Positions 42,601 to 55,690 of a stretch of 64,000 bases of DNA are shown here, piece by piece. Source of the stretch: Annona cherimola. Taxonomy: Eukaryota; Streptophyta; Magnoliopsida; Magnoliales; Annonaceae. The stretch spans positions 7,653,579 through 7,717,578 of the forward strand of contig CM059975.1 in the NCBI GenBank assembly GCA_030490835.1, given 5' to 3'. Position 1 is the first letter of the stretch. Each line of letters opens with the position of its first letter. Position numbers and translations under genes: made by a program. Below the pieces are notes generated by a model. It made no database searches. It was given only the letters and a program-made list of their open reading frames with translations, and was not told the DNA's origin.

Positions 42601-45600
42601 AAAGTAGCTCTATGAATTGCATCTCTTTGCAGGATGCTATTGGATGTTTTACCAAACATGAGATAAAATTGGGTTGCGTCTGCTAAGCTGAGACCATTAT
42701 TCTATGAAGCGGAAGCTACGCCAAATGTAACCTAAGTCAAATGATGGTTTCTCTATTACTTCTAGGCCATTGACCACGGTGAAAATTCTGCTCTAGCTCA
42801 TCCATTGTGCAACAAGTTTTCAAGGGAAGTGAAATACTCATAGGGTCTTTTGTCTTGCCTAACTTCTTGATTGATTTTCTGCAAGAAAGATTTCCACCTT
42901 GTATGATTTTTATATCACTTGTTGCAAATTTACTGGAGGATGATTAGGTGATGAAAGGGGGATCAGGTGGAAATAAATATTCAAAAAATACTTATTTGAG
43001 CTATATAGAAAGAAACACTATAAGCCAAAGAAGGCATCTGATTCTGAGTTAAACAAATATGGATTCTACCTCTCTTCCATGTTTATCCCTCATCAACTCT
43101 CTTCTTGTCCCTTTTTCCCTATTTCCCTTTGCAATTCTGTCCTATATCAGATGACCATCAGTGGAAGCATAGTTGTCAAAAGTGCGCTCGGGCGCACACA
43201 TAGGTGCAAGGCGCAGGGCAGGTGCATGTCTTTGATGAGGTGCAAGCAGGCGTGCTCCTGGTAGGCACATAAGAGGCGCACACGTGCGTGCCTACTGAAA
43301 GGGCAGTTTGTTTTTCCCCCCCTTTCCTCTTAGGGTGTGTTTATTTACACAAAAAACATTTCAATTTAAAACTTTTCACTCTTCACAACTAACTTATTTT
43401 TTAATTATTTTTTCACATCTTCTTATATAATTAACTTATTTTTCAATCATTTTTACGCAACTACCCAAACAACTAACTTATCTATGTTAATTTTATTCTC
43501 TTACTCCTCATCATTATCTCTGTCATATTACATCATTTTCTTCCATTTTATAAGTTTTTACACTAAAAATTTTTTGTCCAAAGTTTTATCATCTCCCAAC
43601 CACACCCTTAATAAAAAATGATTTCTTTTTAGTTCATTCGGCTATAAAGCCTTTGTTTCAGCTGCCAATTTAATCATTTGACAGAGACACCCCCACAACA
43701 AAACCCAAAACCTGAAAAAAAAAAAAAATGCATAGGTGAATTTGTTGCTGCCAATTCAGGTATGTTGGGATCGTCTTTCTTTTTTTTTTTTTTCTTTTCT
43801 TCTCCTCCTCATCTGTCGGCATTATTCTGTCTATCGGCCCACCTTCCAACTGCTGCTGCTTGTTCTTCTTCTTCTTTTTTTTAACCAAAGACCCCCTTGT
43901 TTTCTCACCCTTCTTACTGCCCATTTTCCCATTCTTCTCTCGTTCTGTCTTGTTTCCCTTTTAAAAAAGACCCAGTGGTCTGATGACTCTCCCCTACCTT
44001 CTTGTTCTCCTTATGTTTCTTTCTTTTTCACCTTCCCTACAGTTGGCAGGTGGCACTTGGCACATCCCATGACCCTGCTGCTGTTTTTTACACCCCATTT
44101 TCACCTTTCCATGAGCCCACCCCTTTCACACCATCCCATCCTTTGCTGTTTTTTGATCTTTTTATATTTCCACGTCCCTGTTTAAATGTTTTTCTGTTAG
44201 TAGTCTAAAATATGGTTGTTGATATTATACTCTGAGTATCATTTAATTGCTGCTGCATAAAAATGATCTTTTGTTAATAGTTTGAATTGCTGCTGAAAAA
44301 TATATTTTTAATGCCATTTAATTGATGCTGCATAAAAATGTTGCTGAAATTATATGATAAAAAAAGTTTTTTCGTTAATATTCTGAATTGTTACTGAAAT
44401 TATTTGGTAGATTTGTTTATATATATATATATATATATTTTACCAAAGAACCCCCCCACCCCCCAGTTTTCTCACCCTTCTTGCTGCCCATTTTCCCATT
44501 CTCCTCTCGTTCTCTCTTTTTTCCCTTTTAAAAAAGACCCAGTGGTCTGACGACTCTCCCTTCCTTCTTGTCCTCCTTATGTTTCTTTCTTTTTCACCTT
44601 CCCTACAGTTGACAGGTGGCACTTAGCACATCCCATGACCCTGCTGCTGTTTTTTACCCCCCATTTTCACCTTCCCATGAGCCCACCCCTTTCACACCAT
44701 CCCATCCTTTGCTGTTTTTTGATCTTTTTATATTTCCACGTCCCTGTTTAAATGTTTTTCTGTTAGTAGTCTAAAATATGGTTGTTGATATTATAGTCTT
44801 GAGTATCATTTAATTGCTGCTGGATAAAAATGATCTTTTGTTAATAGTTTGAATTGCTGCTGCAAAATATATTTTCAATGCCATTTAATTGATGCTACAT
44901 AAAAATGTTGCTGAAATTATATGATAAAAAGTGTTTTTTTTGGTTAATATTCTGAAGTTTTGCTGAAATTATTTGGTAGATTTGTATTGTATTTTTACTC
45001 AATAACTAGAGGTATGCCTATATTTGATTGTTAAATGTTTATACTATTTTTTAGAAATTTTTTTTACGGGATGCGCCTTACTTCAGTTAAGCCCAGGCCT
45101 TGAAAGTGCACCTTGCTTCTAGGCCCTAGGATTGCCCACTATGCCTTGTGCCTCTTACAACCATAGGTGAAAGTAAAATTCATCTGAATGTTCTATTTAA
45201 AGAATGAAGATATTTCTATGAAACTCCTCTTCTATGGAACCCTTTCCATTTTTAGCATCTGGATGGTTGATGGAAAATGCACTCAATTTATTATGTTTAA
45301 CATCATTTATATTATCATAGAAACCCATTCATTTGTCTCATATCATTGTATATGTGTTTCATCTACAAACGTGTGAAATCAACATAATAAAATGATTTAA
45401 TACTAAATATCAAGTTCTAGGCAGTATTTTCAATATTTAAATCATCTAAAATATAACTACTGTATGGATAAATGATTCTATAAAGGATTATTATATTTTA
45501 ATACATATGTGAATGGATTTGAACATTTTCCCTAGCTTACACATGAACACACCTATTTTTGAGCAAATGTGGCCTATGCACATATTGGATTTGGATGAAA

Positions 45601-48600
45601 CTTGGTCTCCTAGATAAACAAATGATGATTTAAATGAATTGGATTTTGCATCAATCATCAACATCTAAAAAATGGAGGGGGTTCCATGAAATCACTTCCA
45701 TGAAACCCGGTTTCATGCAAGCATTCCCGTTTAAAGAATATTAATTTCTATTTGACTAAAGCCATTATGTTATTCCAACAGGTTTTTTGTTTGAAAGGAT
45801 TCTTTTATTGAACCAATAATACTGCCTAAGAAGAAATACAACTTCAGTGTCTGAACCTCTAGAACTAAGATATGCTTTAGATTTGCACCCTTCGGTTAGT
45901 AAAAGATTGGAAGCCCAATGTTTCAGTTCCTTCCACTTCTTGGTGTTTTTTTTTTTTTTTTTGGACATCGGAGGCTTGGTTTTTTTTATTACATTTTTTG
46001 GAGATAGTTACTATCTTTTCCTTGTATCTCTCAATGTCACAAGCTGCACAGAAGGGGGAGGAAGGATACATCATGGAAAATTTTGTTATTATTTTCTTTG
46101 TATCTCAATTAGTTACAAGGAATGCTGAGAATGACAGAGAGGCTCATGGGAAATTTGTTTCTATTGAATATAATTCTAGATAAGTGTTATTGCTCCTCTT
46201 CATTTACCTGCTTGCCTTTGCATGTTACCGACATTCCTAGTAATATTTCCTTTACAGGTACTCATGTTTTTAGGACCAGAGGTGCTGAGACAAGTGATTG
46301 AGAATGCTGAGCTGTACCCTATACGGGGTCTATTCAGATTCAGCGACTACTTTGATGACATTGATGCATATTTTTATTGCAGTCTAGGGTATGAATTTGG
46401 TGTCTCAACCGGTTGGAAGACTGTGGACCATCTTTATAAGGTAATTCGCAGTTCCTGATTTCCTTCTTAGTTTGTCAAAGATTCCTGAGTCCTGCTCGTC
46501 TAATGTTGTGGATGTCTTCATTTTGTTGTCTCGATGTTGACACTTCTGATGCAGATATGATCTAGTTTCACTATATTGCTAATCATGTCTCTCTTGATAG
46601 AAACATGATTCACCAATGCCAGTGGGATGAGTAACTCTTGCGAACAGGTTATTACTGGCCCAAGAATGATTGCTGGCTTCCTAATGCAGTTCTGCCTGCA
46701 TCACAGTTTTATTGACCTTGATGACACTTCAACTTGTCTCAAGATAGAACTTCAGGTGTTTCTTAATTCAATAGTTGTTTAATAAAAAGATTTAAAAAGA
46801 GATATATATGTACCTCTCTCTTTGGGAAGTTTGTTGATTATGCTCTCTTACAATATCTTCATAATTGGTCTGCTAAATTCAGTTTTTTGATGTTAGGCTT
46901 TAGTAGTTTTATGTATCACTTGGTATGAATCATGCTAATGGGAAAATTTTATAGGATGATTGTAACACTATCCATGCTCTCTGGAGATGAATTTTCAGCA
47001 GTCATGGAGCAAGATGTCAATAAGATGTCCTCAGCTGAAATCCAGGATATTGAGGTGTTGAACTGGTAGGACTTGGAAAGAAAGATTAGAAATAATGGAA
47101 CCTGCTGAATGTGAAAGTTGTTTTAATGTGTAACAACAATCAGGAACTACAATGTTTAAGAAATTGAAGGTTATTCGTTTATTTACAATGGAGATCAGGG
47201 ACTACATTGTTTAAGAAATTGAAGGTTATTCATTGATTTAAAATGGAGACCAGGGACTAGTGTGTTTAGGAGCTTTTTGAAGGGCATAAGTGAACACAGA
47301 AGGAAAAAAGGAATATGTATGGAAGTGTTGGAGGACATATGAAAGCAAGTTGGTAAATAGAGGATTTGGTTCAGCATCTACAAGATTGACTTTGCATGTT
47401 TCATGTAACCAACCTTTCATAATTAGGAAACAACTTATAAACAGGATGATTTTTCTTGTGTTGGTGGGGTTTGTTTTCAGGGATTTTTGCACGTATGAAT
47501 AACTAAAAATGCTTATGGTTTTCACTAACATTTGTCTTGTTATTAATATAAAAAGTCATCGAATTTTGTGAAATGTATACATGCATTTCTGGATGCAGAT
47601 TGGTGGAGAAAGATAATGGGAAATATATTATATGTAGTCTCCTTGGATTTATTACTAGTGTATTGTGCAGAGTTTCAAGGAAATTATTGGCATTCTTTGG
47701 GAAAGAAAGGAATCTTAATAGGCAAGTAGTTATTATTAAAATTAAGAGAGGGAATAATAACAAATGTGAGGACCGTGCTACATAGAAAATTGGGAAATTG
47801 GGCTCTCAATTGTGGTAAGATTGCACAACAGCCATCAATAAGCCTTTTTCTTTTCTTTTTGGCCTTGTTGTGGATGAATTGACTAGAATTTGTTCCTGCT
47901 TTTGATTGATTGATGAGAAGAGAAAGGTTGTAAATAAAAAAAAAATTAGAAAAACGATGGGATTCATTGAGATCAAAGGGTTGTAGAATGAGCTGAACTA
48001 CAATAGGGCACATGAAGTAAACTTTAACCCCCAAAAGAAAACAAAAGCTAAATATGAGGACTTAATTTGGAATGTTGACCAAGTAGTCCGTATATATTGT
48101 GAAGAAATTGGGGAGGATGTTGTCATAGAATTTAAGCTAGTTGGAAGAAGTGGAGATGGGCTGTTAAAACTTTTGTTATGAGGCTGAGTGCTTGATGGTT
48201 AAGAATATGTGCATACATACATGCAGTATAAATCATTTTGGTTGGAGCACATGTAACTATGATATCAAAATTGTATTGTTAAAGTTGGACCTATCTGCTC
48301 GAGCATTTAAATGCTATAACAATCCATAGAATTTTCAGCTAGATGTGAAGTATGAATGACCTAGTTGCATACATATTTCCATATGCAGGTGTAGGTGAAG
48401 CAATCCATTGAAGTGTTTCTAGTGAGCTTAGTTTGCATGCTTTTTGGCTTTCTGTCAGTGAAATTATCTCAATTTTCTCCTTTCTTTTTTATGCAGGTTG
48501 TACCAGGGGAACTAACCATTGTAACTGGGGTTCCCAATTCTGGCAAGAGTGAGTGGATTGATGCCCTATTGTGCAACATCAATGCGAATGAACAGTGGTC

Positions 48601-51600
48601 ATTTGCTCTTTGTTCCATGGAAAACAAGGCAAGCTCTTAAACAATTGAAAATTTTACTTTCTATAAATGCTTTGTCTAACACCCTAACCACAGCTTAACT
48701 GACTTCTAGGTTCGCGAACATGCAAGGAAGCTTTTGGAGAAGCACTTAAAGAAGCCATTCTTTAATGCCAAGTAAATGTGCCATTTTCGGTGTATATCAG
48801 CATTCTTATTCTAGCAAATATGCATATGGGTGGGTTTTTTTAATTCTAGGGGATGTTTGGCTACAATAAAAACCTTTCAAACTTGTTAATTTAAAACTTT
48901 TCATTCTTCACAACTACTCTATTTTAAAAGATGTGAGAAAATCATTTTTCTTACATCTTCCTATACGACTATTATACTTTTCAATCATTTCTGCATAATT
49001 ACTTATATAACCAACTTATCTATTTTAACTTTATTCTCTTTATTCTTCATTATTATGCTATCATATCATCATTTTCTACAAATTTAAAAACTTTTACACC
49101 AAAAACTTTTCATCCAAGAGTTTTATCACTTCCCAAACACACACCTGTACTCAACCTATTGTGCTTCAAAAGTTAATTTATTGCCTTATGTCCGGATGCC
49201 TTCTCTGTAGACATTAGTTCCTTATAGGCTCTGTTTGTACTCACATGTGGATGCAAGGCAGATCCTGCATTTGTGCAATGCTCATGAATGCAGATACTTG
49301 AGCATTAGCTAGGGTAGTTGGACAAGGGATAATCCATACATCTCTCATATATTTCAACTATTTATCAAATATTAGCAGTTAAAAGTAAGTTCTAAATGTT
49401 TATTTACATTATCTTAATTCATTGTAAATTCTGTTGAAATTTCTCTTTTTTTTTTTTCTATTTTATGAGAAAATTTCAAAAAGAAAAAAGGAAGTTATCT
49501 TCAGTAAAAAAGATAATACTTTTTCCAGGGTCACTGATCTAAAATAGATCTTTTAGTCACTGACAAACCGAACATTGGATAAAAAATATCATAGTTTTTT
49601 GGTGCTCTGTGATCAAGAAGTATACTGCCTGGCCTAAAATCTCTTTTTGAATTGAAAGCAACATCACATAAAAGACATAAATCAATGACTTCTGTGAAGA
49701 CTATGAGACCTTAGTATTTTTTTTTATTAGGTGATAGAAAATTTCACCACAGAGGATTTGTTAATTCATTTTAGATTTTTTTCATAAAAAAACTACTATC
49801 AATATTGTCAAACCCTAGTACTTTTTTGAAAATAGATGCCACACATTTCCGCCACAGTGACTCAATTCACTTTAAAAGCCTTTTGACCATGAAGGCTTAA
49901 TTCCTTTAAATACTTTTTATAGCACATGGAGTTCCAATGTCCTGAAATTGCTTATGAAATGAAGAGACCTGTAGAGTAGCAATTAGCAAAAATGGTAGAG
50001 GTTGTTGCTATCTTAATATGAAAGAGAAACACTTTTTTAAGCATGCAATAGGCCCCAAAGATTTTTTTCTCTGTGCGACTGTGCTGGATGAATGCTACAG
50101 AAGTCACATGAATGAGGGTACCCATTGCTCGCATAAAAGGATTATCTGTTGCAAGCTCCAGTATGTGGTTTTGGTATGCTGAATTAAGCAAGTTTAGGAG
50201 GCATGCATGTTGCTTAAATTGGACTGTTTAGTCCTCACCTCTTTGTGCCGTAAAACTGCATTGGTCTACTTGTGGTCAGGCCTGGTAGTGTCATTACACG
50301 GAGAATTTGAGAATTAGGATGTCCATTGACTCTTTTATGCAGTTTGTTAGTCTGATATAGCTTTGTCTATGGTTCTACTCTTCACTAGCTTTAAATTTCT
50401 GGTGAATATATGATGAATAGGTAGATGTGTTTGAGACATTAGATTATTTGGACTTTCTCTGAGTGTATTGGTTGAATGAGTAAGTGAAAGGTTTATTTCA
50501 CAATAAATGAACTTTGTTCACCATGAATCTCTTGTACACTTTCGCATAACAAGGATTACAGAAAATCTTTGCTGATACCATTTTGTTTATTTGGCTTGCT
50601 GTAGAATTTTGTAGCTGAAAATTAACAAATATGTTTGCATTATTCTGCCATAGATATGGAGATGGTGTTGAAAGAATGAGTGATAAAGAATTTGAAGAAG
50701 GAAAAAAGTGGCTAAATGACACTTTTTATTTGATAAGGTGAGTCACTACTCCAATCCCTGAGATATGCTTCCATTTATTATTTGCTTATCATTAACTCTT
50801 ATAACGTCCTGACAATATTAGTCATTTCAACAATCATCAAAATGGACTACTAATGAAAATTAGTTCTAACTTCCAAGAAAATTCAGACGACCTCAAAATC
50901 AAGTGCAAGTTAGTATGTCTTGGGGACCACAAGACTTCAACTTCCCATCTCATAGCTACTCTGGAGGCTGTTGAATGTTGCTTCACAAAATCACAAGCAA
51001 TGAAACTGTACCAGTTGTATTGCATTAACGTCTGTGAGAATCTTAACTTTAGATTCCACTGGGGATTTCCTAGGGGACTATGAATATGGTGTTGATATTT
51101 TGGTGCATGTAACTGAAGGGAGGTAAAATGCATCACCCACATGTTATTTCTTAACCCTCCCATACTTCTAACTTTTAAAAAATCCCAAGGTAACTACAAG
51201 CGGATTTATTAATGAAGTTGAACGTACTGATTGGTTGTTCAAGTATTACAAATTCGCTGAAACACAACTAACCTGCAGTTTTTGTTAATATAATCTGGCT
51301 CATTTGCTGGGTTACTTTTGTATATGGTAATAGGTGTGAAGATGACTGTCTCCCATCTATTAAATGGGTTCTTGAGCTTGCCAAAGTAGCTGTTCTAAGA
51401 CATGGAGTACGTGGGCTTGTGATCGATCCCTACAATGAGCTTGATCATCAACGTCCATCAAGCATGTATGCCATACATTTGAATTGTGTTTCTTTTCATG
51501 ATTGGTATTATGTGTTGTTTCCCGACTCATGAATTCAAGGCCTCGTTTCATTTTCAATAATTATTGTTAATATGCCATCTCTAAAAGAATGTTTATAAGC

Positions 51601-53831
51601 CATTATTGAAAGCTTTGAATTAAAATTTGTGGTTATGCTGGACCTGCTGGATGTTGCTCGGCTGTGTATCTACACAACTTTTATAGTCGCTTCTAGCCTT
51701 TGGTCTGCACAAATAATTGTTGAATGTTGGTGTATACACAGCCATGGTAGGCTCCATTAGTGTCTTGAAGGATTTAATGGTTAGTTTACTATTCTCAGTT
51801 GTTACGATGGGTATTGCTCATGTGTTTTTGGCTTTGGTGGACTGTGCTTAGCAGCCTTTTAGCATGTAATATGAGGTTGGAACTGACACAACATCAGGTT
51901 GTATCCATACAGCACAACACCATGTTAGTGATTGCATCATGATATACTTCCATTGTTGAACGCCTGTCAGTGATTACGAACCATGTACAAAAATATCTGC
52001 ATGCTCCCTTCATTGCTTTTGTAGCCCATGCACGGTGCACCTTATATCTACTATGGTTATATCCTAAGATATGATCAATTTCCATGTAAGTTTATTTACG
52101 AATGCCTCCTATCAGCATTTTTGTCTTTTGTTGCATGGCCTGAATCTTATTTGTCTAGCTGCTAAATTTTTATTTAACATAGTCAGTACATATCACAGTA
52201 ATTAATTCAATTTTCGTTCCTTGTACAACAGGACAGAGACTGAGTACGTCAGCCAGATGCTTACTAAGATCAAGCGCTTTGCTCAGCATCATGCTTGTCA
52301 TGTTTGGTTTGTGGCACACCCTAGACAGGTATGACAATTAAAATTCAAATATGCCAGGCAGTCTCTTTCTTTCTTTCTTTCTTTCTTTCTACTCCTAAGC
52401 ATTTACATCCTACTTGAAAACTTGTTGCAGCTGCAGCATTGGGTAGGAGGGCCTCCTAACCTGTATGATATAAGTGGAAGTGCACATTTCATAAACAAAT
52501 GTGACAACGGAATTGTTATTCATCGGAATCGAGATGCTAATGCTGGTCCCCTTGATCAAGTACAGGTTTGTTGTTAGGATGTGGCCACAATTCTTCTACT
52601 GTGGCTGGGTAGGAGTTTTTTGTTAATTAATTGGGTGGTTGCTGGGATTAGGATAATACAGATTCCTTGTGCGAAATGTAGTTGTCATAATAAACCATTT
52701 GATATTTACGTTTTTTGTTTTTCTTTAGGGGTTGGAGTTTTGGATAAATCATATAAATATCCCAGCTATTTATCTTATGTTCTTGATGGATCTTTATATT
52801 TTTTTGTAACGACCTCTTAGCCACTTTCTTTTAGCCTTCCTGTTTTCTTCAATGCCCTTTTGCCCCTTTACTCACATAGAGAATATTATATGGTTCTTTA
52901 TCTTCTGACCACACCCACTTCCAGAATTGTCTAGATAATCTCTCTCTCTTTTAAATATAATTTGTTAACATTGCCGATGGATACATGCTTGAAATGTGCA
53001 CAAGTTCTTTATCTGATTTTCCTAGGTTAGCTCATCCTGTCTTGTTTCACGTTGCATTCACTTTACTCAAAAGAAATCTTCCCCTCTCCCTTTTGAGTCG
53101 CTTACTATGTATTTGCAGGTTTGTGTGCGCAAAGTACGGAATAAGGTCATTGGGAATATAGGGAATGCATTGCTGAGATATAATAGGTATGTCGCCCTCC
53201 TCCCAATGGCTTCCAGTATTGGTACATATCATAGGATATTTACTGATAGAGAAGAGAATATATCAGAGTTGAGTTCTTATGAGTTTACAATTGTCTTTAT
53301 ACAGGCCTGTGGCCATTATATTCAAGTTACATAGGTACCACTAGTCCCTAGAGGACCTAGTCATATAATCTAAAAGTTGTGTTGGGGGATCGGGGGATTC
53401 AAACTGATGTACGTTTTATCCAGAAATTGCCTTTATGAATAGAGATCGCCTAAAAGTATCCTGTTATTAAAATAAAGCACAAGTGTTTCCTATATTTGGT
53501 CCCAAGGTTTCAAAGATGGATGGATGGATGTCAGCTACTCAGCTTTTGAACAATGAGTGCGATGATAAATGGTGGGGTGGGATTACATTTTTCGAGGTTA
53601 ATCATTTATCAACTAATAATCATATTTTTTCACTTTTACCCCTATATTCTAATCATTTTTCTTACTATTGTCATCCGTCGCACCTATTTATTCCAACTTT
53701 ATTCCTGTCATTTCATATCAATCACACAATTCTTAAAATATTCTTTTTTTCATTTCCACTGCTATAATTCAATGTTTGAATGCAGGGCTACAGGAGAATT
53801 TATGGACGTCGAAAAAGATGAGAAGACATGA
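36605..53831 (+). CDS. TWINKLE: TWINKLE-type organellar DNA primase-helicase
   Basis: Homologue of phage T7 gp4, dual-targeted in plants to mitochondria and plastids, where it primes and unwinds organelle DNA. Twenty-one exons: 36605-36848, 36953-37086, 37883-37938, 38331-38388, 38508-38615, 40336-40422, 40502-40582, 40739-40804, 40924-41037, 41731-41778, 41977-42062, 42183-42243, 46258-46440, 48497-48628, 48710-48771, 50654-50737, 51334-51465, 52232-52328, 52431-52565, 53119-53186, 53786-53831. Phases agree throughout and give 693 aa (Arabidopsis about 709). A basic, Ser/Pro-rich presequence comes first. The primase zinc finger uses Cys124, 127, 152 and 157 (CPVC and NCFRAKC). The TOPRIM part has VEGEIDKL (Glu282) and ATDADKPGQ (Asp341 and Asp343). 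The RecA-like helicase has Walker A GVPNSGKS (453-460) and Walker B RGLVIDP (Asp566). Intron 14 is GC-AG. Intron 1 uses an unusual GG|GTTCG donor and is the least certain. Intron 12 is 4 kb and full of repeats. Confidence 0.95.
39766..40037. mobile_element. Tourist-like MITE in TWINKLE intron 5
   Basis: Starts GGGCACGTTTGGTAA and ends TTACCAAACATCCCC, flanked by TAA on both sides (39763-39765 and 40038-40040), the 3-bp duplication of PIF/Harbinger-derived MITEs. A partial relative lies at 53560-53765. Confidence 0.8.
43333..43607. mobile_element. Tourist-like MITE nested in the intron-12 element
   Basis: Ends GGGTGTGTTTATTT and CCCAACCACACCC, flanked by TTA at 43330-43332 and 43608-43610. 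The interior matches the copies at 29566 and 48848. Confidence 0.8.
43880..44986 (+). repeat. Tandem duplication, two copies of about 540 bp
   Basis: Copy 1 runs about 43880-44417 and copy 2 about 44441-44986, over 90% alike by eye. Both start near ACCAAAGA followed by a C-rich run and GTTTTCTCACCC, pass through AAAAAAGACCCAGTGGTCTG and end ATTTGGTAGATTTGT. A TA microsatellite (about 44419-44438) lies between them. Confidence 0.9.
45250..45600 (+). repeat. Dispersed repeat family A, copy in TWINKLE intron 12
   Basis: Follows the order of the copies at the window start: a CTCAATTTATTATGTTTAAC block, GTGTGAAATCAACATAATAA, then TTATATTTTAATACATATG, then a TTTTTGAGCAAATGTGGCC block. The GGATGAAACTTGGTCTCC text after it also matches the region following copy 1. 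Confidence 0.65.
48848..49146. mobile_element. Tourist-like MITE in TWINKLE intron 15
   Basis: Starts GGGGATGTTTGGCTAC and ends CCCAAACACACACC. The interior has the family's AACTTATCTATTTTAACTTT and CCAAAAACTTTTCATCCAAG text. No exact duplication was found at its edges. Confidence 0.7.
52364..52390 (+). repeat. CTTT microsatellite in TWINKLE intron 18
   Basis: About six to seven perfect CTTT units. It sits just upstream of the exon 19 acceptor and may extend the polypyrimidine-rich stretch there. Confidence 0.9.
53560..53765. mobile_element. MITE fragment in TWINKLE intron 20
   Basis: Shares TCATATTTTTTCACTTTTAC, CATTTCATATCAATCACACA and ATTCTTAAAATATTC-type text with the MITE at 39766-40037, but I see no intact terminal repeats. 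Confidence 0.55.
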
Positions 53832-55339
53832 AAATTCTGTAATTTCATCTGCATGAAAAACAGATTCTGTTCAGATGGTCCCCCTTGAAGCTGTTCACAG
53901 AGGAAAAGAGCTTAATGAAGCACATCTGTTGCAGCTCCTCCCAGCAATGGTCAGTAGCGTCTCTTACTGGCGAACCAAAGGAATATATCCTGACCTTAGC
54001 AATCAGTTAGCATGTCTCACTGCATCTGCTGTGCTTCAATACCAAGCTTAGGAGCTCCAAGTTGTATGCAACTATGCGTGTTGCTGCCGGGCTTCAGACC
54101 AAGTGAGAAATCAGTTTTGTAACACATGTTTTCCCATTGCGTTCGACATTCATCAATTTTAGGAATATCGTGAATGAAACTATTCAGAGAGCCGAACAGA
54201 TTCCTTTAAAGGAGGTGAAGGTTGCATTTTAAATGGAGTGTATTGGTCACCTCTGTCTGGTGCAAGGCACTATAAATATTCTCGGCATTCTTATTTATTT
54301 ATTTTTCAGAATTATTTGCACTTCAATCATCGCCTCTTTTTTCCCACTGAAAATCCTGTTCTTCTGATTTGGACGTCGCCCCCATCATGTGGCATCTGCA
54401 TGCATTTCAAGTATGCGTCTCTAATTGTTTGCTCTGATCAATCCTCAAAAACAGAGGCAAGAAAGTGACTATACGACATTTCATGGCATGTGCGAAGACC
54501 AGACACTAAGCACTAGGTTTTGCTTGTGGAATCCATAGCCTGCCGGTGCCATAAAAACTGTCGTCGCCGGTGCCATCACTTTTCAACGTATAAAATGCAT
54601 TAAGATCTACCCACTATCCACCATTAATTACAAATTCAAGAGACGGATCATGAAGACAAGATAATAGGTGACAAACAATATTGTCATCACTGTATTCCTC
54701 TGGATCATATCTTCCTCCAGTTGAACTTGTACAAATGCCCAGCAAAGACGGATGGATGGATGCTCCACGTTCAACGTTGTGTTTTTTAAATAATTATGCA
54801 GACATAGTTGATTCCCTGAATTGCCAACCAACAGTGTTCGTATGCGATGATAATCTTTGCCATCTCCAATGGGAGTAGGATATGTGCGCAGGCAAGCGAA
54901 CGCCATCCAACAATCGCTTCTGACTGATCTCTCTACCCCCGATTGCATACAAAATACATCAACGAACATATGGGTGTGTTTTTTTTGGGATAAAAAACGT
55001 ACTGAGTTTTAGTGCCTTTTGCTGGATGACACCCCTGCATTCTCAACGCGTTCCGATATTTTTATTGTATTTATTTATCTTTTCTCTATTATAATGTTGT
55101 TCATTTCATGTCTATGCAAAAGTGTCCTCAAATTCAATAATTTCAACATTTGGAAAAGTTCGTGTGAAACATACTTCGAGGACAGATCTTGGGTGATGAC
55201 TTTTTTTTTTAATAAAAAATAATAATAATAACAAATGGTAAGAGTTGAATACACACTAACACATACATATAAATCAGAATTTATCAAGTGCAATAGGACT
55301 GCAACATAATTACAATAAGTCCGTTGTAAAATTGGCCTC

Positions 55340-55560
55340 ACATATATTAGAATGATATAATACTTTATATAATCACTTATCCATAATAAAATTATACTTT
55401 AAACGGTTTAGATATTGAAAATATAACTTTAAAATTAATGTTCACATTAAACTATTTTATAAATTAATCTGGTCCCATTTTAAGATAAATTTGATACACA
55501 TGTTTGATTTAGGCGAAAATTAGCATGCTAATAAAAAGACATAACTCTAAATGAAGTGAG
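55340..55560 (-). repeat. Dispersed repeat family A, inverted partial copy
   Basis: Reads as the reverse complement of family A: an ACTTATCCATAATAAAATTA block, a GTTTAGATATTGAAAATATA block, then a TTAATGTTCACATTAAACTA block. Confidence 0.5.
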
Positions 55561-55690
55561 TAGGGTAGGTATCCTATTCATGATCAAACGAGCCCCGTTT
55601 TGCACAGGACTTAGGACTTAGGACTTACACAATGTAGTTGTATGCCCTAGAATATTTTATACATACATGCATATATATATATACACATGC

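Larger units (their letters stand above)
43168..45166. mobile_element. Non-autonomous DNA element in TWINKLE intron 12
   Basis: The left end CATAGTTGTCAAAAGTGCGC is the inverted match of the right end GTGCCTCTTACAACCATAG. Subterminal text is rich in GCGC/AGGCGC and GGTGCA words (43185-43290), mirrored by AAGCCCAGGCCTTG-like text near the right end. The 7-bp flanks GTGGAAG and GTGAAAG differ at one base. The interior holds a nested MITE and a 560-bp tandem duplication. Confidence 0.6.

Noticed and set aside
43736..44208. Overlapping plus-strand frames in TWINKLE intron 12
   Set aside because: They arise from pyrimidine-rich repeated DNA and lie within an intron between two in-phase TWINKLE exons.
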